In this document: positions 38,347 to 48,656 of the stretch, piece after piece | How positions within the stretch are numbered: position 1 is the first letter of the stretch | Layout of the letters: each line of letters begins with the position of its first letter | Source of the DNA: DASYSA01 sp036003885 | GTDB taxonomy: Bacteria > Acidobacteriota > Blastocatellia > UBA7656 | NCBI GenBank assembly: GCA_036003885.1 | Contig: DASYSA010000010.1 | Span: forward strand, 1-64,000 | Direction of reading: 5' to 3' | DNA: 64,000 nucleotides | Notes under the pieces: generated by a model | What the model saw: only the letters and a program-made list of their open reading frames with translations | What the model was told of the DNA's origin: nothing | Databases searched by the model: none | Program-made: the position numbers and the translations under genes

Positions 38347-40491
38347 GTGACCAGAACGCAAAACGAGAAACGCGAAACGCGAAACGATAAACGAGACATG
38401 CCAAGAGCTGGCAAGCCCTCGAACAAGCGAATACGCATAATACAGTTACTTATTATTGGCTGGGTCATAATCATCTGCTTCCGGCTCGTCAGCCTTCAGG
38501 TCACCCAACACGAAAACCTGCGTGCACGGGCCGAACGACAACAGCAGGCATCCATTGACCTCACTCCAAAGCGTGGAGTCATCTACGATCGCAACGGTAA
38601 TGAACTCGCGCGCTCAGCGCAGGTAAAGTCGCTCTATGCGTCTCCGGCTGAGATAACCGACCCGGAAGCCTGCGCGGAGAAACTCGCGAAGATCCTCGAC
38701 ATGGATTCCGACCTCATCTACAAACGGCTGACGACTGAGAACTACGCAGCGGTCGCCATAAAGCGCAAGCTGACAGACGGCGAAGCCGCAAAGGTCGAAG
38801 CGCTGGGCCTGCGGGGGTTGCGATTCCTGCCCGAGATGAAACGCTTCTACGTGACCGGCGCAACCGCTGCTCATGTGTTGGGCTTCGTCGATTTCGAGGA
38901 ACGCGGCAAGAGCGGCGTCGAGCAAGTCTACGACCAGGTCATCTGCGGAACCGGCGGACGGCTGGTGCTTGACATCGATGCGCTCAAGAAATCCTACGAT
39001 CATCAGATGGAAGAATCGGTGCCCGGCGCCAGCGTCACTCTCACCATCGACACCGTTATCCAGCACTACGTTGAAAAGGCGCTGGCATCGGCTGTGCGTG
39101 TCACGGGATCGCGAGGCGGAACCATAGTAGTGATGCGGCCTGCCACAGGGGAAATCCTGGCACTGGCGAACTCGCCTACTTTCAATCCAAACAAGGTCTC
39201 AGAATCCAGCGATACTTCGAGGCGCAATCGGGCCGTCGAGATCTCATTCGAACCAGGCTCGATCTTCAAAGTAGTTGCCTACTCGGCCGCGCTCGAAGAA
39301 GGACTGATTCGCCCGAACACGCCGATCGATTGCGGCGACGGAGAGATACGGCTGCCCGGACGCACAATTCGCGACGGACATCGAGGCGTGCTCACGGCCT
39401 CCCAGGCGCTGGCAAAGTCGTCGAATGTGGCAGCCATCAAGATCGGTCAGCGCCTCGGAAACGACCGGCTCGCCGGCTATATCGAAGCATTCGGTTTCGG
39501 CCGCCGCACCGGTATCGAGCTGCCAGGCGAGTCCCGCGGCCTCCTCCGCCCTGTCAGTGAATGGACCCAGGCGTCGATTGGCTCAATCCCGATGGGCCAC
39601 GAAATAGGCGTGACTGCAGTCCAGGCCGTCGCCGCATTCTCCTGCATAGCCAACGGCGGCGAATGGGTAAAGCCCTATCTGGTCAAACGGGTGAGTTCTT
39701 CCTCGGGCAATACACTGGAAGAGCCGATGGGCGAGAGCCACCGGGTCATAAGTGAAGCCACTGCAGCCACTCTGACCGCTATGCTCGAAGGAGTCGTCAT
39801 CCGGGGCACCGGAAAACAGGCGGCTGTCGCCGGCTACCGCGCAGCCGGCAAAACCGGCACTGCTCAGAAAGTAGAGGAGGGTACAGGTCGCTATTCGAAG
39901 ATGCGTTATGTCTCCTCATTTGCAGGATTCGCGCCTGTACATAATCCTGAAATCGCGTGCATCGTTTCGCTTGACGAACCTCGTGGCGTGCATCTCGGCG
40001 GAGAAACCGCAGCCCCGGTCTTCGCGCGCGTGGTCGCAGACATACTTCACGTCCTTGGCGTACCCCCTGAAGATCAACCTCAAGAGCATCTGGTGGCCGC
40101 CGACTTCCGGATATACGATGTGCCGATGTCGGTGTTCCAAAGCAGACCGGGGATCGCGGGCGAAACGACAGTCGATCAAAGTTCGACTGAAGCGATCGAA
40201 CCGGAAGTCGCATCTAAGGCGGCGGGAAGCGTGGCGGTCCCCAACCTGGCCGGACGAGGGATTCGAGAAGCCGCCGCTCTGTGCAGGCGGGCGGGACTGA
40301 AGCTCAAAGTGACCGGCGACGGCGTCGTTGCGAGTCAAACCCCGGGGCCAGGCCGCTTTGTGGCCCAAAACAGCATCTGCAGCGTGAGGCTGTCAAAGCA
40401 GCTTCACGGAAAGGACAAGTCCATTTCGCCGGCCTACCGGTCGAAGGCCGCAGTCGCGAATGGACAGCGCAACAGGCTTGAAACTCGCTGA
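38347..40491 (+). CDS. ftsI: Septal peptidoglycan transpeptidase FtsI/PBP3 with PASTA domain
   Basis: Class B penicillin-binding protein that cross-links septal wall. One N-terminal TM (about 28-50), the dimerisation domain, then the transpeptidase with SxxK at S305-I-F-K308, SxN at S358-S-N360 and KTGT starting at K502. A single C-terminal PASTA domain (about 625-690, VPNLAGRGIREAAALC) is like Gram-positive FtsI/SpoVD and less usual in Gram-negatives. Length 714 from GTG 38347. Residues 4-16 are encoded by an ACGAAAC-type repeat, so ATG 38398 is a real alternative start. Confidence 0.94.
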   Translation: MTRTQNEKRETRNDKRDMPRAGKPSNKRIRIIQLLIIGWVIIICFRLVSLQVTQHENLRARAERQQQASIDLTPKRGVIYDRNGNELARSAQVKSLYASPAEITDPEACAEKLAKILDMDSDLIYKRLTTENYAAVAIKRKLTDGEAAKVEALGLRGLRFLPEMKRFYVTGATAAHVLGFVDFEERGKSGVEQVYDQVICGTGGRLVLDIDALKKSYDHQMEESVPGASVTLTIDTVIQHYVEKALASAVRVTGSRGGTIVVMRPATGEILALANSPTFNPNKVSESSDTSRRNRAVEISFEPGSIFKVVAYSAALEEGLIRPNTPIDCGDGEIRLPGRTIRDGHRGVLTASQALAKSSNVAAIKIGQRLGNDRLAGYIEAFGFGRRTGIELPGESRGLLRPVSEWTQASIGSIPMGHEIGVTAVQAVAAFSCIANGGEWVKPYLVKRVSSSSGNTLEEPMGESHRVISEATAATLTAMLEGVVIRGTGKQAAVAGYRAAGKTGTAQKVEEGTGRYSKMRYVSSFAGFAPVHNPEIACIVSLDEPRGVHLGGETAAPVFARVVADILHVLGVPPEDQPQEHLVAADFRIYDVPMSVFQSRPGIAGETTVDQSSTEAIEPEVASKAAGSVAVPNLAGRGIREAAALCRRAGLKLKVTGDGVVASQTPGPGRFVAQNSICSVRLSKQLHGKDKSISPAYRSKAAVANGQRNRLETR
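38353..38396. repeat. GAAACGC/AAACGA word tract at the ftsI 5' end
   Basis: Tandem words AACGCAAAACGAGAAACGC, GAAACGCGAAACGATAAACG lie between the GTG and ATG candidate starts of ftsI. The vocabulary matches the right arm of the repeat at 27813-27846. If the GTG is used, the tract is translated as a basic NEKRETRNDKR segment. Confidence 0.6.
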
Positions 40492-41995
40492 GTTAATAGT
40501 GGAGATCGACGCCATTCAGGCACGAGGCAATCTCGACGCAGACGCGCTCGACGTAACCCATGACTCACGTCAGTGCGGGCCGGGCAGCGTTTTTGCGGCA
40601 ATTCTCGGAGAGAAGGTCGATGCGTACCGCTTTATCCCCAATGCGTTGGACCTCGGGGCGGTGGCGGTGATCTCAGAACAGAGCTTCGAGAGCGTGAATG
40701 ATGAGATCGCGGCGCGAGCGCCAGCCTGGTTCCAGGTGGCGAATGCTCGCGCGGCCCTCGCTCGGGCCGGGGCGCTCGTGCATGGACACCCATCACGGCA
40801 CTTGAAGCTTGTAGGCGTTACGGGAACGAATGGAAAGACGACGACGGCTCACTTGATCGATTCGATCATCCGCACTGTGGAAGGCGTCTCGACGATGTTC
40901 GGGACCATCAACTATCGCATCGGAAATGAGTCTTCGCTGGCGCACCACACGACGCCGGAAGCAGCGGACATTCAGAGGATGCTCGCTCGAGCGCTTGAGG
41001 CCGGCTGCCGTTCAGCGGTCCTGGAGGTGTCATCGCACGCTATAGAACTGCACCGCGCCGACGCGCTGAAATTTGCGGTGGTCGTCTTCACCAACCTGAC
41101 CCGGGACCACCTCGATTATCACGAGACTATGGAGAGCTACTTCGCGGCGAAAGAGAAGCTGTTTACGGGCGCCCTCGGCTCTGAGCCTGGCATCTCGGTC
41201 GTCAACATAGACGATGAGTACGGCCGAAGGCTATTGAACTCGGCGCACAGCAACCTGATTGCCTATGGCCTGAATCCGAAAGCGGACGTCTTCACCACGG
41301 ACTTCAAGCTCGATGCCTCTGGGTTGACGTTCGACGCCGTCACTCCCGCGGGTCGCGTCGGGATTTCTTCAAGGTTCGTCGGCCGTCCGCACGTCTACAA
41401 TATACTGGCCGCTATCGCCTCAGGATTGGCTCTGGGATTCGACGCTGACGACATAGCACAAGGCATCAACGATTGCCCGACTGTCGCTGGACGCTTTGAA
41501 CAGGTAACGGCAGCCGAAACCCTGCGGCCGGCTTTTACGGTGATAGTCGACTATGCCCATACGGATGACGCGCTCAAGAACGTCCTGCAGACAGCGCGCG
41601 AGGTTGCCGGAGAAGGAGGACGGGTGGTCACTGTCTTCGGCTGCGGCGGCGACCGGGACCGCACGAAGCGAGCGCCGATGGGCGAGATAGCGGCCAGCCT
41701 CAGCGACGTCACGATTGTCACCTCCGATAATCCGCGCAGCGAGGACCCGGAGGCCATCATTTCCGAGATCGAGGTCGGCTTGAAACGCGCGGGGCGCCCA
41801 TACAGGAAGCTGGTAGATCGGCGCGAGGCGATCTATCAGGCAGTCAACGAGGCGGGCGAGGGCGACGTGGTCCTGATAGCGGGAAAGGGACACGAGACGT
41901 ATCAAATCATCGGCGCTCGCACCATTCACTTCGACGACCGCGAAGTTGCGCGCGAAGCATTGCAGAATAGAGAAGCCGGTATGAACGGATTATGA
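40460..41995 (+). CDS. murE: UDP-MurNAc-L-Ala-D-Glu ligase, meso-DAP type (MurE)
   Basis: Adds the third stem residue. ATP site GVTGTNGKTTTA. The motif DNPRSEDP identifies meso-diaminopimelate rather than lysine as substrate, so the wall is predicted to be DAP-type. Length 511. The ATG at 40460 overlaps the ftsI end by 32 bp; an in-frame TTG at 40478 (LKLAEL start) is an alternative. It ends in a 4-bp ATGA overlap with murF. Confidence 0.95.
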   Translation: MDSATGLKLAELIVEIDAIQARGNLDADALDVTHDSRQCGPGSVFAAILGEKVDAYRFIPNALDLGAVAVISEQSFESVNDEIAARAPAWFQVANARAALARAGALVHGHPSRHLKLVGVTGTNGKTTTAHLIDSIIRTVEGVSTMFGTINYRIGNESSLAHHTTPEAADIQRMLARALEAGCRSAVLEVSSHAIELHRADALKFAVVVFTNLTRDHLDYHETMESYFAAKEKLFTGALGSEPGISVVNIDDEYGRRLLNSAHSNLIAYGLNPKADVFTTDFKLDASGLTFDAVTPAGRVGISSRFVGRPHVYNILAAIASGLALGFDADDIAQGINDCPTVAGRFEQVTAAETLRPAFTVIVDYAHTDDALKNVLQTAREVAGEGGRVVTVFGCGGDRDRTKRAPMGEIAASLSDVTIVTSDNPRSEDPEAIISEIEVGLKRAGRPYRKLVDRREAIYQAVNEAGEGDVVLIAGKGHETYQIIGARTIHFDDREVAREALQNREAGMNGL

Positions 41996-43434
41996 CGTTG
42001 GGTGAGATCGTAAGAATACTCGGGTCAGGCGAAGAGGATACGGAGACCGAACTGAACACCGTGGAGCCCATTGGCTATTCGATTGACTCGCGTCGCATTC
42101 GCCGAGGCGAGCTGTTCTTTGCTATTCGAGGCGAGAATCATGATGGGCATCAGTTCGTTGGCGACGCACTCGCCGGAGGCGCGCTCGCCGCTGTCGTGTC
42201 GCGCGAGTGGAATGCCGTTGCCGCGCTGGCTGAAAGGAAGCTGATTCGAGTGGGCGACACGCTTTCGGCGCTGCAGTTACTCGCAGCTTCCGTGGTGAAG
42301 AGCTGGAGAGGCAGGCTGATCGCCATAACCGGAAGCATGGGCAAGACGACTACGAAAGATCTGACCGCGGCACTTCTCGCTCCCGGCGGCAGAGTGATAA
42401 AGACAGTCGGCAATCTCAACAATGCTTACGGATTGCCACTTTCGATCCTGAAGATGGAGTCCGGCGGTTCTCGCGCATCAGAGGTTGAGTTCGGGGTCTT
42501 CGAGATGGGTATGAATCACAGAGGTGAGCTCGCCGCACTGGCAAGCATCGCTCCGCCGGACCTGGCGGTGGTGACAAACGTCGCGCCTGTTCATCTCGAG
42601 TACTTCTCGTCGGTCGATGAAATCGCGGCGGCCAAGTCTGAACTGGTCCGCGGTGTCAAACCCGGCGGCGCCGCCGTGTTGAATGTGGATGATGAGCGGG
42701 TTGCCCGTATGAAAGGCCTTCGGAATGACCTGGAGGTTCGGACCTTCGGCATCGAGCGCAATGCGGACGTAATGGCGCTCGCACTCAAGGCAGAAGGCGT
42801 CGCTGTAACGCGGTTTCAACTGGTGACTCCGCGAGGCAGCGTCGACGCGAAACTGCAGCTTGGCGGCCGGCACAACGTCTACAACGCTCTGGCTTCCGCA
42901 GCCGTTGCCGACCTCTGTGACATTCCGCTGGATCAGATCGCTGATGCGTTGGCCTCTTTCTCGGTCCCGAAGATGCGAGGCGAGGTGCACGAATTCAAAG
43001 AAGGCTTTACGGTGATTGACGACTCATACAACTCGAACCCGCAAGCGCTGGTGGAGATGATAGCCCATATCTCCGGAGCGACAGGTTACCAGCGAAAAAT
43101 CGTTGTAGCAGGCGAGATGCTCGAGCTGGGTGCGGCCGGCCCCAGGCTTCACCGCGAAGCCGGCCGCAGCGTCGCGAGCCAGGGAGTCGATCTGCTGATC
43201 GGTGTGCGCGGACTGGCACGGGAGCTGGTAGAGAGCGCTAGACAGAGCGGCTTGACCGCGGAATGCGCGCTCTATTGCGAAACGCCCGAGGAAGCCGCCG
43301 AGGTCTTGAAACGAGAAGCTCGGCCGGGTGATCTCATCCTGGTCAAAGGATCGCGAGGGGTTAAGACCGACATCGTGGTCGAGAGAATGAAGCAGTGGAG
43401 CGAGAGCAAAGGAAAAGAAAGGGAGAGAGAGTGA
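41992..43434 (+). CDS. murF: UDP-MurNAc-tripeptide D-Ala-D-Ala ligase (MurF)
   Basis: Completes the UDP-MurNAc pentapeptide. ATP loop [14 protein letters not shown], then [12 protein letters not shown] and [11 protein letters not shown], all typical of MurF. Length 480. Its ATGA overlap with murE indicates translational coupling. The C-terminal ~15 residues are Lys/Glu repeats (KGKERERE). Confidence 0.95.
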   Translation: MTLGEIVRILGSGEEDTETELNTVEPIGYSIDSRRIRRGELFFAIRGENHDGHQFVGDALAGGALAAVVSREWNAVAALAERKLIRVGDTLSALQLLAASVVKSWRGRLIAITGSMGKTTTKDLTAALLAPGGRVIKTVGNLNNAYGLPLSILKMESGGSRASEVEFGVFEMGMNHRGELAALASIAPPDLAVVTNVAPVHLEYFSSVDEIAAAKSELVRGVKPGGAAVLNVDDERVARMKGLRNDLEVRTFGIERNADVMALALKAEGVAVTRFQLVTPRGSVDAKLQLGGRHNVYNALASAAVADLCDIPLDQIADALASFSVPKMRGEVHEFKEGFTVIDDSYNSNPQALVEMIAHISGATGYQRKIVVAGEMLELGAAGPRLHREAGRSVASQGVDLLIGVRGLARELVESARQSGLTAECALYCETPEEAAEVLKREARPGDLILVKGSRGVKTDIVVERMKQWSESKGKERERE

Positions 43435-43501
43435 ACGGAAGGGCGGGTCTACTGCTCTCCCGTTCTTCCGATCTTCCGGTCTTCGACCTCGGGGGCATTG
43501 G

Positions 43502-44608
43502 GTGTTCTATTATTTGAATTTATTCAAAGACGTCCATAGCAGCCTGTCTTTTCTGAGGGTGTTCGAGTACGTGACGTTTAGGACGGCATTTGCGGCAATA
43601 ACGGCGTTGACCATCAGCCTCCTGTTCGGCCGCCGAATGATCAATTTGTTGAAAGACTTTCAGATCCACCAGCAGATCCGCGAAGAAGGACCGCGCTCGC
43701 ACGAATCGAAGCGAGGCACGCCGACCATGGGCGGCGTGCTTATCATTCTCTCGGTAGTCATCTCGACTCTGCTCTGGTCACACCTCTCGGTGGTCTACGT
43801 GTGGATCGCGGTGGGCGCCACGCTCGCATTTGGAGGCATAGGGTTTGCGGATGACTTCTTGAAGATCAAGCGGCGCCACAACCTGGGCTTGACTGGAAAA
43901 CAGAAGCTCTTCTTTCAGTTCGCTGCAGCAATAGGCGTAGGACTTGCGCTTCGATACTTCACAGGATACGACACGACCTTGAGTCTCCCGTTCTTCAAGA
44001 CCCTGACTCCTATTATCTGGTGGCCGGTCTACCTGGTGGCGTTCGCACCTATAGTGATCGTGGGGTTTTCAAATGCGGTGAACCTGACGGATGGACTGGA
44101 TGGCCTCGCGATATCGGTGACAATGGTGGTCGCTGCCGCGCTAACCGGATTTACTTATATAACAGGCCACAAGCAGTTCGCGGAGTACCTGGGACTGGAA
44201 TTCAACAACCAGGTCCACGAGTTGACGATCTTCTGCGCTGCGTTGACCGGCGCGAGCCTGGGCTTTCTATGGTTCAACGCGCCGCCGGCCGAAGTCTTCA
44301 TGGGCGACGTAGGAGCGCTGGCGATCGGCGGGGCGATAGGGGTTGTGGGGGTGATGATCAAACAGGAGTTCCTGCTGGTAATCATTGGCGGCGTATTTGT
44401 GGTTGAAGCGCTTTCGGTGATCTTTCAGGTAGCCTCGTTCAAACTGTTTCGCAGGCGCATATTCAAGATGACTCCAATTCACCACCACTTCGAGTTGATG
44501 TATCCGCCAGAAGTGTCGCGGCGCATGGAGCCCAAGATCGTCTTCAGGTTCTTGATCATCGCGATCCTGTTCGCGCTGCTTAGCCTGGCGACTTTGAAGT
44601 TGAGATAG
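43502..44608 (+). CDS. mraY: Phospho-MurNAc-pentapeptide transferase (MraY)
   Basis: Integral membrane enzyme that makes lipid I from undecaprenyl phosphate. About ten TM helices, with signatures [17 protein letters not shown] (catalytic Asp pair), [10 protein letters not shown] and the C-terminal TPIHHHFEL. Length 368. It begins at GTG 43502 after GGGGGCATTG. The stop codon lies within the first bases of a repeat. In most bacteria murD would come next; here it does not. Confidence 0.96.
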   Translation: MFYYLNLFKDVHSSLSFLRVFEYVTFRTAFAAITALTISLLFGRRMINLLKDFQIHQQIREEGPRSHESKRGTPTMGGVLIILSVVISTLLWSHLSVVYVWIAVGATLAFGGIGFADDFLKIKRRHNLGLTGKQKLFFQFAAAIGVGLALRYFTGYDTTLSLPFFKTLTPIIWWPVYLVAFAPIVIVGFSNAVNLTDGLDGLAISVTMVVAAALTGFTYITGHKQFAEYLGLEFNNQVHELTIFCAALTGASLGFLWFNAPPAEVFMGDVGALAIGGAIGVVGVMIKQEFLLVIIGGVFVVEALSVIFQVASFKLFRRRIFKMTPIHHHFELMYPPEVSRRMEPKIVFRFLIIAILFALLSLATLKLR

Positions 44609-44702
44609 GAGATAGGAGATAGGATCTAGGATTTAGGATCTAGATTCCGGAGTTAGGGAGTGAGGAAGCTAGGAACTAAATCCTAGATCCTAGATCCTGA
44701 TT
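44606..44702. repeat. Intergenic inverted repeat, TAGGAGATAGGATCTAG word family
   Basis: The left arm begins at the mraY stop codon with GATAGGA and CTAGGATTTAGGATC words. The right arm (up to about 44702) carries complementary AAATCCTAGATCC words. It fills the mraY-ftsW gap where murD usually lies, and shares vocabulary with 23211-23300. Confidence 0.7.
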
Positions 44703-44726
44703 CCCGGGTCCTTAGAAAGTGACTAG

Positions 44727-45905
44727 ATGGCAACCGGCTACAGGATAGCTACACCGCGTTGGAAGCGCGACGCCGAAAACGGCACCGGCAGGGAGGCCGG
44801 CGTGGGTTCAGGGATGCGGCGCGAGCTTCCGGTCGATACGGTTCTGCTTGCCGTCGTGCTGGGACTCACGCTGTTTGGAGTCGTTATGGTCTACAGCGCA
44901 TCGGCCGTACTCGCTGAGAAGAATTTTGGGAGCCAGTTTTACTTCCTCATTCGTCAGGGGGTATGGGCCGCTTTGGGCCTGATTGGGATGGCCGTGGCTA
45001 TGTTCATAGACTACCGGCACTACAAGAGGCCGGTCGTAGTGATGGGGCTTCTGTCGGTTGCGCTGACGCTCCTGATCGCAGTCTTCCTCTTCCCGGCCAA
45101 GAACAAGACGCACAGATGGATCACCGTCAGCTTCCTGTCGCTACAACCTTCGGAGATCTCCAAACTGGCTCTGGTAGCCTTTTTGGGCTACTTTCTACAG
45201 AATAGAGCTGGCGCTCTGCACAAGTTCAAACTGACCTTCGTGCCCGCCGCCGTGGTAAGCGGAGTCCTGATCATACTGGTCGCGCTGGAGCCTGATCTCG
45301 GGACGGCGCTTGCTCTTGTTGCGGTATCCGGGTTGATGATGTATCAGGGCGGCGTGCCGGTTCGGTACCTCGCATCGCTCGGCGTGGTTGCGCTTCCAGC
45401 TCTGGTCTACATGCTGATGGTGCCATTTCGCCGGCAGCGCATACTGGACTTTATTAACCCCTGGGAGAACCAGACCGGCTCGAGTTTCCAGATCGTGCAA
45501 TCACTTATTGCGGTGGGCAGCGGCGGTTCGGGCGGATTGGGCTTCGCGCAAGGGAAACAGAAGCTCTTCTATCTGCCGGCGCCCCATACCGACTTCATAT
45601 TCGCCGTGATAGCCGAGGAGCTGGGACTCATCGGGGCCGCCACTGTGGTGTTGTTGTTCGGGTTGCTGGCATGGCGCGGCTTAAGGGCCGCAAAGTTCGC
45701 ACCCGATACGTTCGGCCAGCTGTTGGCGGTCGGACTCACGGCGATGATCGCGGTCCAGGCGTTGTTCAATGTGAGCGTCACGTTGTCGCTGGTGCCGACC
45801 AAGGGGATCCCGCTGCCTTTCATCAGCAGCGGAGGCACGTCGTTGGCTATTAGCCTGTTTGCAGCGGGCGTTCTGTTGAACGTGTCGAAGCATGGAAAGA
45901 CCTGA
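44727..45905 (+). CDS. ftsW: Septal peptidoglycan glycosyltransferase FtsW (SEDS)
   Basis: Polymerises lipid II at the septum with FtsI. About ten TM helices. Conserved SEDS segments: GVVMVYSASAV, HRWITVSFLSLQPSEISKLA, LVALEPDLGTA and the C-terminal VPTKGIPLPFISSGGTS. Length 392. The ~30 residues before the first TM are variable, so an internal start near RRELPVD is possible. Confidence 0.94.
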   Translation: MATGYRIATPRWKRDAENGTGREAGVGSGMRRELPVDTVLLAVVLGLTLFGVVMVYSASAVLAEKNFGSQFYFLIRQGVWAALGLIGMAVAMFIDYRHYKRPVVVMGLLSVALTLLIAVFLFPAKNKTHRWITVSFLSLQPSEISKLALVAFLGYFLQNRAGALHKFKLTFVPAAVVSGVLIILVALEPDLGTALALVAVSGLMMYQGGVPVRYLASLGVVALPALVYMLMVPFRRQRILDFINPWENQTGSSFQIVQSLIAVGSGGSGGLGFAQGKQKLFYLPAPHTDFIFAVIAEELGLIGAATVVLLFGLLAWRGLRAAKFAPDTFGQLLAVGLTAMIAVQALFNVSVTLSLVPTKGIPLPFISSGGTSLAISLFAAGVLLNVSKHGKT

Positions 45906-45906
45906 C

Positions 45907-45994
45907 GATTGCGGATTGCGGAGTGCGGAATGCGGATTTTGATGTCATACGGCGAAGCGGTAAATCCGCAATCCGAATTCCGAATTCCGCAATC
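45907..45994. repeat. Intergenic inverted repeat, GGATTGCGGA word family
   Basis: Left arm (45907-45940) is ATTGCGGATTGCGGAGTGCGG-type. Right arm (45962-45994) is AAATCCGCAATCCGAATTCC-type. The arms are complementary with a ~20-nt spacer and separate ftsW from murG. Confidence 0.75.
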
Positions 45995-46005
45995 GGCAAG
46001 TTGAT

Positions 46006-47082
46006 ATGAGAATCGTAATCGCGGCTGGCGGAACGGGAGGGCACATCTTTCCAGGTGTTGCAATCGCGTGCGAGATCAAGCGCCGCGATGCAACGACAGA
46101 AATTCTGTTCGTTGGCACGGCACGAGGGCTTGAATCGAAGATCGTTCCACGCGAGGGCTTTAAGTTGGAACTTATCAAAGTTAGCGCGCTGAAGGGCGTA
46201 TCGATGTTGCAACGCGCGAGGTCGCTCCTTGAACTGCCGTCGAGCTTCGCGGCTGCGCGCAGAATACTAAAGCGATTCCAGCCGGATGTAGTGATCGGCG
46301 TTGGGGGCTATTCGTCGGGGCCGACGCTGCTGATGGCCGCTCTGATGCGGATGCCAACGATGGTCGTCGAGCCAAACGCGATGCCGGGTTTCACGAATCG
46401 CGTGCTCGCTCGCTTCGTCGACGCCGCGGCGGTGACGTTCCAGGAGTCGCTTAGGTACTTTCGCGGACGGGGCCGCATCACGGGGAATCCGGTGCGCGGT
46501 GATTTCGGGCAATTGAGCAGAAAGGAACGGTCAGAGAAGTTGCACATTCTGATATTCGGCGGCAGCCAGGGCGCGCGCGCCATCAACAACGCTATGGTCG
46601 GCGCGTTGCCGATTCTCGCAGGCGACAAGGATCGGCTGAGCATCACGCACCAAACGGGTGAGAGTGACTTTGACAAGATCCAACGAGGTTACATTGACGC
46701 GGGGTTCGACACGACCGACGTGAGGGCCTTCATTCACGATATGGCGGTTCAGTTCCAGCAAGCCGACGTGCTCATTTGCAGATCGGGCGCAACGACGGTC
46801 GCAGAAGTTGCGGCGGCCGGGAAGGCAGCGATATTCGTTCCCTTCCCTTTCGCAACCGACGACCATCAACGCAAAAATGCGGAGGCGTTCGCGAATGGCG
46901 GCGCCGGGCGAATGATTCTCCAGAGAGACCTGAATCCTGAGCGGCTTGCCCAGGAGCTTGGTTGGTTCATCGAACATCCGGCTGAGATCGCGCGAATGGA
47001 AGAAGCGAGCCGCAAACTCGGACGGCCCGACGCCGCCGAGCGCTGTGTCGAACTGGCGATGTCATTGATAGGGCGTCCGTAG
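46006..47082 (+). CDS. murG: UDP-GlcNAc:lipid I GlcNAc transferase (MurG)
   Basis: Peripheral GT28 enzyme that makes lipid II on the inner face of the membrane. N-terminal AAGGTGGHIFPGVAIA, then IGVGGYSSGP and the acceptor-domain FGGSQGARAINNA. The UDP-GlcNAc site is ICRSGATTVAEVAAAGKAAIFVPFPFATDDHQ. Length 358. The terminal bases run into the repeat that follows. Confidence 0.96.
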   Translation: MRIVIAAGGTGGHIFPGVAIACEIKRRDATTEILFVGTARGLESKIVPREGFKLELIKVSALKGVSMLQRARSLLELPSSFAAARRILKRFQPDVVIGVGGYSSGPTLLMAALMRMPTMVVEPNAMPGFTNRVLARFVDAAAVTFQESLRYFRGRGRITGNPVRGDFGQLSRKERSEKLHILIFGGSQGARAINNAMVGALPILAGDKDRLSITHQTGESDFDKIQRGYIDAGFDTTDVRAFIHDMAVQFQQADVLICRSGATTVAEVAAAGKAAIFVPFPFATDDHQRKNAEAFANGGAGRMILQRDLNPERLAQELGWFIEHPAEIARMEEASRKLGRPDAAERCVELAMSLIGRP

Positions 47083-47150
47083 TCCGTTGTCAGTGGTCCG
47101 TTGAAACGACCGACCACTGACGCCGGACAACGGGCAACGGACAACGGACA
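47074..47150. repeat. Intergenic inverted repeat, GTCCGTTGTCAGTGG word family
   Basis: Left arm (47074-47102) begins inside the last codons of murG (GTCCGTAGTCCGTTGTC). Right arm (47112-47150) is CCACTGACGCCGGACAACGG and ACAACGGACAACGGAC. The same vocabulary recurs at 48541-48638, on the other side of murC. Confidence 0.75.
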
Positions 47151-47155
47151 AAGAG

Positions 47156-48538
47156 ATGCTTTTTCGAGGAGTCAGACACATTCACTTCGTCGGGATTGGC
47201 GGCATCGGAATGAGCGGAATAGCCGAGGTCTTGCTGTCGCTCGGGGAGAACTTCCTCGTGACCGGAAGCGACCTGAAGCGCTCCTCCATCACCGATAGAC
47301 TGCAGTCGATGGGGGGGACCATCTTCGAAGGCCATAGCGCCCACAACGTGGCGGGCGCTAATGTCGTCGTCTGCTCTTCCGCCGTCCGCCCCGACAATCC
47401 CGAAGTTGTCGAAGCTCGAGCCCGCCAGATCCCCGTCATCCCGCGCGCCGAGATGCTGGCTGAGCTCATGCGGCTCTATCGGCATGGCATCGCCGTCGCG
47501 GGCACTCACGGAAAGACCACCACTACGTCGATGCTGGCACACTTAATGACATTTGCCGGTTTTGATCCGGCAGTTGTGGTCGGAGGGCGCGTCGCTTCGC
47601 TGGGAGGGAATGCTCGAGTGGGAGGCGGAGAATACATAGTGGTCGAGGCGGATGAGTCGGACGGGTCGCTTTTGCAGTTGACTCCGACGATCGCGGTTCT
47701 CACGAACATCGACTCGGACCATCTGGACTTCTTCTCGGGAGGAATCGAACAGATCAAACAGTGCTTCACGACCTTTGTGAATCGCGTGCCGTTCTACGGA
47801 ACAATCGTATTGTGTCTGGACGATCAGAACGTGCAGGCAATCATTCCTGACGTCGCCCGTCGAACGGTCAGTTACGGGCTGGCGGCGCAGGCCGACGTTT
47901 CGGCCTGGCAGATTCAAGCCGACTCGAACTTTGAGACTGAGTTCAGCGTCCGGGCCTTCGGCCATGAGATGGGACAGATGAAGTTGGCGGTGCCCGGCCT
48001 TCACAACGTTTACAACGCGCTGGCCACAATCGCCGTAGGGCTCGATCTGAACATCAAGTTCGAGGAGATCGCCGGAGCGCTCCGCGAGTTTCGAGGCGCC
48101 GAGCGCCGCTTCCAGATAAAGGGGGAGAAGGGCGGCGTACTGGTGGTTGACGACTACGGCCATCACCCGACCGAGATCAAGACGACCCTGGACGCGGCGC
48201 GCACCTCGGGACGCCGAGTGGTGACCCTGTTTCAGCCTCACCGCTACACGCGCACCCGAGATCTATTGGACGACTTCGCCAGGTCGTTCTATGGCGCCGA
48301 TGTCCTGCTTGTGAGCGATATCTACGCAGCCAGCGAGGACCCGATTGAGGGGATTAACAGCCGGGTTCTGGTCGATGCGATGAAGCGCTTCGGCCACAGG
48401 GACGTCGAGTATGTGGGTGGACTGGCGAACGCGCCGGCGAGAATCAAGGAAGTTGTTGAGGTGGGCGATCTGGTCCTCACGCTTGGGGCGGGTAACGTCT
48501 GGCAGGCTGGAGAGGAATTTCTGAAGATGCTGGAATAG
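47156..48538 (+). CDS. murC: UDP-MurNAc-L-alanine ligase (MurC)
   Basis: First Mur ligase, adding L-Ala to UDP-MurNAc. N-terminal Rossmann [20 protein letters not shown] loop [20 protein letters not shown], and the C-terminal [11 protein letters not shown] with FQPHRYTRT. Length 460. Flanked on both sides by GTCCGTTGTC-word repeats. murB and ddl, which often follow murC, are absent. Confidence 0.96.
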   Translation: MLFRGVRHIHFVGIGGIGMSGIAEVLLSLGENFLVTGSDLKRSSITDRLQSMGGTIFEGHSAHNVAGANVVVCSSAVRPDNPEVVEARARQIPVIPRAEMLAELMRLYRHGIAVAGTHGKTTTTSMLAHLMTFAGFDPAVVVGGRVASLGGNARVGGGEYIVVEADESDGSLLQLTPTIAVLTNIDSDHLDFFSGGIEQIKQCFTTFVNRVPFYGTIVLCLDDQNVQAIIPDVARRTVSYGLAAQADVSAWQIQADSNFETEFSVRAFGHEMGQMKLAVPGLHNVYNALATIAVGLDLNIKFEEIAGALREFRGAERRFQIKGEKGGVLVVDDYGHHPTEIKTTLDAARTSGRRVVTLFQPHRYTRTRDLLDDFARSFYGADVLLVSDIYAASEDPIEGINSRVLVDAMKRFGHRDVEYVGGLANAPARIKEVVEVGDLVLTLGAGNVWQAGEEFLKMLE

Positions 48539-48540
48539 TC

Positions 48541-48638
48541 ATTTGTCAGTGGTCCTTTGTCCGTGGTCCGTTGTCAGTTGTCGAGACTGCGATGATTACA
48601 GGCGACGGGCAACTGACAACGGACCACGAACAAATGAC
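48541..48638. repeat. Intergenic inverted repeat between murC and ftsQ
   Basis: Left arm (48541-48581) and right arm (48605-48638) share a perfect 19-bp complement (CGTGGTCCGTTGTCAGTTG and its reverse). Vocabulary matches the repeat upstream of murC. It starts 3 bp after the murC stop. Confidence 0.8.
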
Positions 48639-48656
48639 GAAGTGGGAGGTGAAGCT

